NCBI GenBank assembly: GCA_012036375.1
Contig: JAAUOI010000056.1
Coordinates: 1-12,687, forward strand
Source: Allobrachymonas sp.
GTDB lineage: Bacteria > Pseudomonadota > Gammaproteobacteria > Burkholderiales > Burkholderiaceae_C
Length of the DNA: 12,687 nt
Direction of reading: 5' to 3'
The translations under genes and the position numbers were made by a program. The first letter of the stretch is position 1. Every line of letters begins with the position of its first letter. The notes under the pieces are model-generated. The model was not told the origin of the DNA. It did not search any database and saw only the letters and a program-made list of their open reading frames with translations. Shown here in pieces: positions 7,955 to 12,687 of this stretch.

Positions 7955-8419
7955 TTGAATGCCGTCCATAAATCCGTGTTGATTTGGTACAGCCCGCAGC
8001 AGATGTTTGACTTGGTGTCTGACGTGCCGCGCTATCCGCAATTTTTACCCTGGTGCGATGCCGCGCACATTTTGCAAAAACATGCCGACGGGCAAACCGC
8101 CGAAATCAGCCTCAATTTCAAAGGCTTGCGACAGAAATTTTCCACACGCAACACGCATGTTCGCCATGAAAGTGGTGCGATAGAAGAGCGGCTGAGCTTG
8201 GTGCAAGGGCCGTTTTCTCAATTGGAAGGGCAGTGGTTGTTTTCGCCATTGCGCGATATTCAAAGCGGCGCAGCGCCTTCGGCCTGCAAAGTGGAGCTGT
8301 TTCTAAGCTACAGCTTTGGTAATGCTGCGATGGCTGCGCTGGTCGGCCCCGTGTTTGACAAGATTGCTTCGAGCTTGGTGGATGCATTTGTGCAACGGGC
8401 TGAAAGTGTGTATGGCTGA
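7955..8419 (+). CDS. ratA: RatA / Coq10-like START-domain protein
   Basis: A 154-residue protein of the polyketide cyclase/START (Coq10) family. It opens MNAVHKSVLIWYSPQQMFDLVSDVPRYPQFLPWC, the typical RatA/YfjG N-terminus, and has FSTRNTH and LSLVQGPFSQLEGQWLF in the middle, then FDKIASSLVDAFVQRA as the C-terminal helix. E. coli RatA was reported to bind 50S subunits and block 70S assembly; mitochondrial Coq10 binds ubiquinone, so the role is debated. The start is TTG; no in-frame ATG or GTG fits the conserved N-terminus. It overlaps rnfH by 8 nt, indicating an operon, and diverges from smpB as in E. coli. Confidence 0.93.
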   Translation: MNAVHKSVLIWYSPQQMFDLVSDVPRYPQFLPWCDAAHILQKHADGQTAEISLNFKGLRQKFSTRNTHVRHESGAIEERLSLVQGPFSQLEGQWLFSPLRDIQSGAAPSACKVELFLSYSFGNAAMAALVGPVFDKIASSLVDAFVQRAESVYG

Positions 8420-8765
8420 AGCTTCACGCCATGCAATTGAAGTCACGCTCGTGTGGTCGCCCGCGCCGCGCGTCGTGCATGAAATCAGCCTGCGCTTATC
8501 CAAGGGAGCAGTGGTGCGCGAAGCCTTGGTCATCGCCGCGCAGCAAGACGCGCGATTTGCAGACGCAAGGCAAGCTGATTCATTCGGCATTTGGAATCGC
8601 CGCGTCACCGCGCTGCATGTGCTGCGCGATGGCGAGCGATTAGAAATTTATCGCCCCTTGCGGGTTGACCCCAAAGTCGCCCGCCGCGAGCGCTTTCAAA
8701 AGCAAGGTGCGAAATCAGCAGGTCTCTTTGCCACGCGCCGGCCGGGAGCCAAGCCGGGGTATTGA
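8412..8765 (+). CDS. rnfH: RnfH family ubiquitin-like protein (RatB)
   Basis: A 117-residue UPF0125/RnfH protein with a beta-grasp fold. The ATG lies within the ratA end (overlap 8 nt, ATG inside GTGTATGGCTGA), so translation is probably coupled. Landmarks: IEVTLVWSPAPR at the N-terminus, the WNRRVTALHVLRDGERLEIYRPL segment, then RVDPKVARRERF, the standard RnfH ending, followed by a basic tail. It accompanies ratA in many proteobacteria. The name comes from linkage to rnf genes in Rhodobacter; the molecular role is unknown. The frame is intact. It converges with the secreted-protein gene, 60 bp away, and I see no clear terminator in that gap. Confidence 0.93.
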   Translation: MAEASRHAIEVTLVWSPAPRVVHEISLRLSKGAVVREALVIAAQQDARFADARQADSFGIWNRRVTALHVLRDGERLEIYRPLRVDPKVARRERFQKQGAKSAGLFATRRPGAKPGY

Positions 8766-8825
8766 GGTTTGCATGTCGCTTGCCATCGCTTGCCCGGCAT
8801 GTCATGGCTGGCAATGAAGTCCAGC

Positions 8826-9835
8826 CTAGCGGCTAAACAAACCGCGCAACGCTTTACCCGCTTCTTGTTTGGCAGCTTCTTTGGCGGTAGCGGGCGCGGC
8901 TGCCGCAGGCGCTGCTTCTGCTGTGGCAGGTGCTGCTGCGGGGCTTGCGCCTAGGCTTGTCGCTGCACCTGCGGGAGTGCCGGAGAGCGCAATGCCGTGG
9001 CAGGTGTGGCCGGGGGGATAGCCTGCTGGAAAGTTTGGGCGGGCAGCTTCACACATCGCGCGGTATTGTTCGCCTCGCTGGTTGTTGAGTGCGGCTTGCT
9101 CGGCCTCGGCTTTGCGGCGGGCTTCAGCGTCGATGGCCTCTTGTTTGGCTCGCTCGGCGGTTTTGCGGCGTTGAGCGTGGCCAGCATTGGTGCGGCGACT
9201 TCTGGGGGCTTGCTGTCGAGGGTGGGCACTTTGCCATGCTTGATGCCATAGGCGGTGTACAGCTCATTGAAGTCAGCGGTGATTGCGGCATCCATGTCTT
9301 GGGCAGGCATCGAGGTGGCGCTGGTGCAGTATGTGCCGCGCTCTAAGGTTTCGCCCGCACTGCATTTGCCGCTGGTGGCCAAGCGCGATTTGGGGGCATC
9401 GCTGTAATGCGTGACGCATTCAGAAATGTCTTGGCGGTTGGTGAAGTGGCCGGTGGGGCACAGATCAATTTCGGCGGCTTTCTTCACGCGGGCGGTGATG
9501 GTTTTGTAAGCGAAGGTTTGATTCGGGCTGGGGTTGGGCTGGCTCACGCTGCCTGAGCTTTTACTGCCAGATGCGCTGGCTTTGTCTGCTTTGACTTCGC
9601 GGTAGCAATAAGCTCCAGTGTCGGTGAAGCCGCTGGGGCAGCGGCCAGTTTTGACCATTCCCTCCTTGTCGCCCTTGGAAGCAGTGCACATGCCGCGTGA
9701 TTGGGTGAATCCACTGGGGCAGTTTTTGCCGTCGATGTATAGGAAGGAGGTCGATTGTGCGAAAGCAGCGCTTGGCGCGAGCCAACTGGCGGCGGCGAGG
9801 GTGATCGCGGCGAGGGCGAGTTTTTGAAAAGACAT
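8826..9835 (-). CDS. secreted Cys-repeat protein of unknown function, frameshifted
   Basis: I do not recognise a family. Repaired length is about 336 residues. Residues 1-26 are a Sec signal peptide ending AAFA before Gln. Then come paired-cysteine units of the form C-x(2)-G...C: NCPSGFTQSRGMC, RCPSGFTDTGAYC, LCPTGHFTNRQDISEC and KCSAGETLERGTYC. A charged, probably coiled-coil stretch follows (RRKTAERAKQEA...EARRKAEAEQ), then MCEAARPNFPAG...HTCHG and an Ala/Pro-rich tail. The frame breaks at 9165-9169 (GGC context; one base missing on the coding strand, GCCGC for GCCCGC). With one C added, the coiled coil and the last Cys pair join the first part; unrepaired, the frame runs on in a non-conserved Pro/Ser-rich tail to 8951. 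An AGGA lies 9 nt before the ATG. Upstream it shares its control region with the lipoprotein gene. Periplasmic or extracellular, probably disulfide-bonded. Confidence 0.7.
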
Positions 9836-9877
9836 GGGTTTTATCCTGTGAGTGCGCTGAAACTGAGCGGATGGGGC

Positions 9878-9957
9878 AAGTGTTGCGCGGCGTAGTGATT
9901 TGCAACATCCCCAGTGCTAGGGCAGTGGCGCTGTTACTATTTCCCTAGTTCTAGGGG
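9878..9957 (-). promoter_or_regulatory. duplicated control module, copy B (upstream of the secreted Cys-repeat gene)
   Basis: Two palindromes, CCCCAGTGCTAGGG (9909-9922) and CCCTAGTTCTAGGG (9943-9956), lie with centres 34 bp apart. Toward the gene, AACACTT (reverse strand, 9878-9884) begins 31.5 bp from the proximal centre. A dimeric activator bound at the proximal site would sit near -41.5 if this is the -10 box. Copy C has the same elements at identical spacing. The module is about 75 bp before the start codon. Confidence 0.6.
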
Positions 9958-9967
9958 ATTGCAAGTC

Positions 9968-10032
9968 ACTATCAATTAAGGAGCAATCCGCGCAGGTTTT
10001 ATGCCGGCTAGAGGCTTAAAAACGCTTGAAAA
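9968..10032 (+). repeat. interspersed intergenic repeat, copy B
   Basis: Aligns with copy C at 43 of the first 46 bases and with copy A less closely. It directly abuts the operator module: the 35 bases from the distal palindrome into the repeat (9943-9977) are identical to 11187-11221. The rest of the 9836-10102 gap holds the control module, this repeat and the lipoprotein-gene terminator. Confidence 0.75.
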
Positions 10033-10059
10033 ACTGCTCTAAAAAAGTGTGAGACGATG

Positions 10060-10081
10060 AAAAAACCCAGCGAATGCTGGG
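10060..10081 (-). terminator. rho-independent terminator of the lipoprotein gene
   Basis: Read on the reverse strand: CCCAGC, loop ATTC, GCTGGG, then six T. It lies 22 bp beyond the lipoprotein stop codon. A 6-bp stem with 5 G-C pairs followed directly by the T run is textbook form. Confidence 0.88.
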
Positions 10082-10102
10082 CTTGCTGCAAGTTGCTGGC
10101 GA

Positions 10103-11071
10103 TCAGTCGTAAACGGCCTCTGGCACGAGATCGTTGCCGCCATACACCGTGAATCGAACGTTGTCGATGTCACTCGTGGCACCAGCGATGTTGATGCTCA
10201 GGGTGTTGCTAAAGCGTTGTTCGCTGTAGGAAGGGAAGTCGTTTGAATTGATATTGGCGCGGATGTTCACAGGCGTGTAGCTGCCGTTCAAGAGGCTGCT
10301 GGTGGAGATTTCGCCGGTGCTGAGGTTCAGGCGTGCAGCGATACCGTTGGCATCGTAATCATTGTTGATCCAAGTGGCGATTCCATTGGCGAGAACCACT
10401 TGTGGATTATTTAAGCTCGCTGCGACGTTTTGGTTTGTTGTCGTCACCCCAGAGGTGATTCTGGCGATGCGGGCGTTGAAATCGCCGAAATCCGCGCTGA
10501 TGCTGCTGCCTGATGTGAAGGTGCATTCATAGCTTGCGCCGCTGGGGGTGGAGTAAGTGACTTTATGTGCTGAGTTGGCGGGTGCGGTCGTCCAAGTTGA
10601 CAAAGCGGGATTGAAGGCGAAATCAATCGTGTGATTGTCCTCTGTGACGTAGCCGGTATAGCGGTCAGCGCCGTCGCCCGTTCTGCGGGAGACGGAGATT
10701 AGTGCATCGCTGCTACCCGCCAAGATGTTGGTGCGATTGACTGTTGGAACGCCCGTGGGTTGAGCGGGGTAGACGAATGTCATATCGCCATTGCTGTTGA
10801 TCGCCAAAGTAGCCTGATTTGCTGGCGTGCCCAGTGAACTGGAATTGTTGTAATAGGTGCAATTGGTCAAGTTCAGCGAGATTGCGCTTGCTCCGCTGGG
10901 CACATAAATACCGGCATTGGCGATGTGGGCAGTGCTGGGTGCGGAAGGATTATTGTTGTTCGAGCTGTTGCCCTGAGTACTTGTCTCGGTGCCGCCGCCA
11001 CCGCCGCCGCCACAGGCTGCAAGCAAGGCGGCTGCGCTGGCAGCTAGTAAAAATTTAAAAGTTCGGTTCAT
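10103..11071 (-). CDS. putative outer-membrane lipoprotein of unknown function
   Basis: A 322-residue protein with a lipoprotein signal peptide: MNRTFKFLLAASAAALLAAC, where LAAC is the lipobox and C20 the lipidated residue. Gly at +2 does not suggest inner-membrane retention, so the outer membrane is likely. A run of seven Gly and a Ser/Asn-rich linker (to about residue 50) follow. The mature part (about 50-322) is rich in Thr, Ser, Asn and short hydrophobic stretches, suggesting beta structure, with only two more cysteines (NCTYYN and YECTF). No domain is recognised. GGAG lies 7 nt before the ATG. The frame is intact. The gene has its own terminator, and its promoter region matches that of the next gene downstream, so the two are probably separate units under the same control rather than one operon. 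Confidence 0.8.
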   Translation of the reverse strand: MNRTFKFLLAASAAALLAACGGGGGGGTETSTQGNSSNNNNPSAPSTAHIANAGIYVPSGASAISLNLTNCTYYNNSSSLGTPANQATLAINSNGDMTFVYPAQPTGVPTVNRTNILAGSSDALISVSRRTGDGADRYTGYVTEDNHTIDFAFNPALSTWTTAPANSAHKVTYSTPSGASYECTFTSGSSISADFGDFNARIARITSGVTTTNQNVAASLNNPQVVLANGIATWINNDYDANGIAARLNLSTGEISTSSLLNGSYTPVNIRANINSNDFPSYSEQRFSNTLSINIAGATSDIDNVRFTVYGGNDLVPEAVYD

Positions 11072-11121
11072 TGTTTTCTCCAGTTAAATCGCTCGTTTGG
11101 AATGAATTGAGCGAGTGGTAG

Positions 11122-11201
11122 AAGTGTTGCAAGATGCGGCGATTTGAAACATCCCCAGTGCTAGGGGGTGGGCGCTTTTGGCGCTCCCCTAGTTCTAGGG
11201 G
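11122..11201 (-). promoter_or_regulatory. duplicated control module, copy C (upstream of the lipoprotein gene)
   Basis: Palindromes CCCCAGTGCTAGGG (11153-11166) and CCCTAGTTCTAGGG (11187-11200; perfect 7-bp arms including flanking bases) lie 34 bp apart, centre to centre. AACACTT (reverse strand, 11122-11128) is at the same distance as in copy B. The 20 bp between the palindromes match copy B at only 9 positions, yet the length is the same. The similarity with copy B continues to about 11104 in the leader. Confidence 0.6.
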
Positions 11202-11211
11202 ATTGCAAGTC

Positions 11212-11275
11212 ACTATCAATTGAGGAGCACTCCGCGCAGGTTTTATGCCGACTAGAGAGCCAAAATGCCTAAAAA
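11212..11275 (+). repeat. interspersed intergenic repeat, copy C
   Basis: Same repeat as copies A and B, in the same orientation. It lies in the 333-bp gap 11072-11404 between the lipoprotein and DUF2062 genes. That gap holds the control module (11104-11201), this repeat, and about 130 bp (11276-11404) in which I see no gene or clear signal beyond a TAAAAT at 11346-11351 lacking a -35 box. Confidence 0.75.
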
Positions 11276-11404
11276 TGGATGGATTGACCTGCTGTGAAGG
11301 GATCATGTTGAGGGCGGCGTGCACAGGGGTTATTGGGGCTTGGTTAAAATTTGTCCATGACCAAAGCGCTGTCGCTTCGGCTTTTTTATGCCCTGAAGCT
11401 AGCG

Positions 11405-11970
11405 ATGATCGAACGACTCAAGCGCCTGATGCCCAAACCCGAGACGATGGCAAATAACCGCTGGCTGCGCTGGATGGGTCCTTCGCTATTGCATCCTCGG
11501 CTTTGGCATTTGAGCCGAAGGGCGGTGGCGCTTGGCGCGGCAATTGGCGTGTTTTTGCCTTCATTACGCCGATTGCGCAGATTCCTTTATCTGCCGCTGT
11601 ATCGATTGTGCTGCGAGCCAATATTCCGGCGGCAGTGGTGGCTACCTTGGTTAATACGCCGCCCACTTTTGGCCCGGTGTATTACGCCGCTTGGGTGGTG
11701 GGCTCGAAGGTGTTGGGCGAGCAGGTGGATGATAAAAATCGCCCCGATGTGCTGGTCGGCCAATCGCCTGATTTGGATCTGTCGCCGCAGGCACTTACGG
11801 GCTGGTCCAAATGGATGGTCAAGCTCCAGCAGGTGGGCAAGCCCCTGCTACTGGGGGCTTTGATATTCTCCGTGGTGTTTTCTGCCTTGGCCTATATGCT
11901 GGTGAATGGCTTTTGGCATTGGCGCGTGCGCTCTAAACGCAAGCGGCGATTGCGCTCGCGGCTTGAATAA
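11405..11970 (+). CDS. DUF2062 membrane protein, frameshifted
   Basis: Repaired length is about 188 residues. The N-terminus is MIERLKRLMPKPETMANNRWLRW, then PSLLHPRLWHLSRRAVALGAAIGVF, a first hydrophobic block ending in FITPIAQIPLSA, a second (VSIVLRANIPAAVVATLV) with the family signature NTPPTFGPVYYAA, and a last membrane segment (LLLGALIFSVVFSALAYML) followed by a very basic C-terminus. This is the standard DUF2062 layout; the function is unknown, and members are small inner-membrane proteins. The frame breaks at 11552-11556: TTTTT should be TTTTTT to read VFFAFITPIAQ. Unrepaired, the first frame runs into an Arg-rich shadow to 11863, and the second half is only readable as a separate frame from 11503. 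Starts at 11357 (ATG) or 11351 (TTG) are possible; the ATG at 11405 fits the family best but has a weak Shine-Dalgarno. Confidence 0.82.
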
Positions 11971-11975
11971 GCGTC

Positions 11976-12457
11976 TTAAGTGGTACTCACCAAGCCGCGC
12001 TTAGAAGCCTCAGCCGCGGCCTGCGCCCGTGTGCGGATGCCCAGCTTACGGTAGATGGATTTGATGTTGTCGTTCACAGTGTGATACCCGATGCCTAGCT
12101 CGGAGGCGACTTGTTTGATCATGAGGCCATTGCCAATCAGGCCGAGCACTTCGACCTCGCGCCCAGTCAGGCGCACGGCGCTCTCGCGGGCTGGCGTGGA
12201 GGAGGGCGCTGGCATTTGCGAGCTAGTGACGTCGTGAACCGCTGCTGGGGCGCTCTCAGAGGCAGGCGATTGGCGAAACTGCCCCATGAGCTTGCGGGCA
12301 ATGGAAGGGGAAATGGGCGGCTCGCCCAGCATGACTTTGCGCAGCGCATGCTGCATATGCTCCGCGCCATCGCCTTTGAGCACATAGCCATCAGCCCTGC
12401 GCGAAGCGCGGCGTTGGATTCTGTAGCTGCGGTGTTAGAACTGGTTGCAATCGACAT
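11976..12457 (-). pseudogene. LuxR/NarL-type response regulator remnant: truncated receiver plus HTH domain, frameshifted
   Basis: The C-terminus is an intact LuxR-type DNA-binding domain: LTGREVEVLGLIGNGLMIKQ...GYHTVNDNIKSIYRKLGIRTRAQA. Before it lies a Pro/Ser/Ala linker, and before that only the end of a receiver domain: ALRAGADGYVLKGDG is a standard beta5 region with its Lys, and KVKILSMS, partly before the ATG, looks like beta4. The first half of the receiver, with the phosphorylated Asp, is absent; a stop codon precedes this in the same frame and the dodecin gene follows. The frame also breaks at 12395-12397 (CCC on the + strand; one more base restores AGADGY). Repaired from the ATG at 12457, it would have about 160 residues. 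Two independent defects suggest a decaying gene, although a phosphorylation-independent short regulator is possible. It ends 5 bp from the convergent DUF2062 gene. Confidence 0.72.
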
Positions 12458-12552
12458 GGACAGAATCTTAACCTTGTGTTGAACTTTCCTTGCAAAATCG
12501 CGCTGCCTCGGTTAATGTGTAATTCCTTTCATTTCAACCTTAGGAGAGTTTC

Positions 12553-12687
12553 ATGACCGTTGCAAAAATTATTGAGATCAGCGCCAGCAGCAAAAAGAGC
12601 TTTGATGATGCCATTCAAGTGGGCATCGCGCGTGCCGCTGAGTCCGTGGATGATATCCAAGGCGCTTGGGTGCAAGAGCAAAAAGTG
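12553..12687 (+). CDS. dodecin family flavin-binding protein, N-terminal part (3' end outside window)
   Basis: Forty-five residues are present of an expected 65-70. MTVAKIIEISASSKKSFDDA is the usual dodecin opening and GAWVQEQKV the central segment; W39 corresponds to the Trp that stacks on flavin rings in characterised dodecins. Dodecins assemble into hollow dodecamers that store or buffer FMN/riboflavin in the cytoplasm. AGGAGA at 12542-12547 lies 5 nt before the ATG, a strong ribosome binding site. A possible promoter is TTGCAA (12490) with TTAATG (12512), spacing 16, which I hold only weakly. It diverges from the LuxR remnant with a 95-bp gap. Confidence 0.92.
   Translation, partial: MTVAKIIEISASSKKSFDDAIQVGIARAAESVDDIQGAWVQEQKV

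Noticed and set aside
8951..9166. The C-terminal part of the unrepaired secreted-protein frame as genuine protein
   Set aside because: The Pro/Ser/Lys-rich stretch is the out-of-frame reading of a coiled-coil and Cys-pair region that is coherent in the neighbouring frame.
11351..11404. Earlier starts of the DUF2062 gene (TTG 11351, ATG 11357)
   Set aside because: They add residues not typical of the family and have no better ribosome binding site, although they cannot be excluded.

Overview
The window looks like a chromosome segment of a betaproteobacterium of the order Burkholderiales, most likely family Comamonadaceae. The basis is gene order recalled for that group (CobW GTPase, dksA, a STAS protein, hslV, hslU; and smpB divergent from ratA-rnfH), the single-cysteine DksA with a long Lys/Ala/Pro-rich tail, and an interspersed intergenic repeat that resembles ones I remember from Comamonadaceae. 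No rRNA, tRNA, CRISPR array, transposase or phage gene is visible.

Layout. Positions 1-6274 (+ strand) hold the C-terminal end of a CobW-type metal GTPase, dksA, a large TPR/STAS protein, and the hslV-hslU protease pair. A flavin-dependent luciferase-like oxidoreductase converges on hslU (6282-7295, -). Next come a 97-bp element bounded by perfect 16-bp inverted repeats (7311-7407), smpB (-), and the divergent overlapping pair ratA-rnfH (+). From 8826 to 11071 lie two exported-protein genes on the - strand: a secreted Cys-repeat protein and an Ala-Ala-Cys lipoprotein. Both are preceded by nearly the same promoter module. A DUF2062 membrane protein (+), a broken LuxR-type regulator (-) and the start of a dodecin gene (+) close the window.

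Two things stand out. First, six genes (STAS protein, hslV, hslU, secreted Cys-repeat protein, DUF2062 protein, LuxR regulator) are each split by one single-base indel in or beside a short homopolymer. The protein is well conserved on both sides of every break. This pattern fits uncorrected sequencing or assembly errors better than gene decay, but reads are needed to decide. I annotate the full repaired extents. Second, the two exported-protein genes share a duplicated control region: two palindromes with CCCTAG-type arms, exactly 34 bp apart centre to centre, in front of a conserved candidate -10 element. The DNA between the palindromes has diverged but kept its length. This looks like a real two-site operator for an unidentified dimeric activator and defines a small regulon of two unknown cell-envelope proteins.

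How the genes fit together: CobW (metal supply), DksA (stringent-response RNA polymerase factor), HslVU (ATP-dependent proteolysis), SmpB (ribosome rescue) and RatA/RnfH are housekeeping and stress-response functions. The 8.8-12.5 kb part is more accessory.
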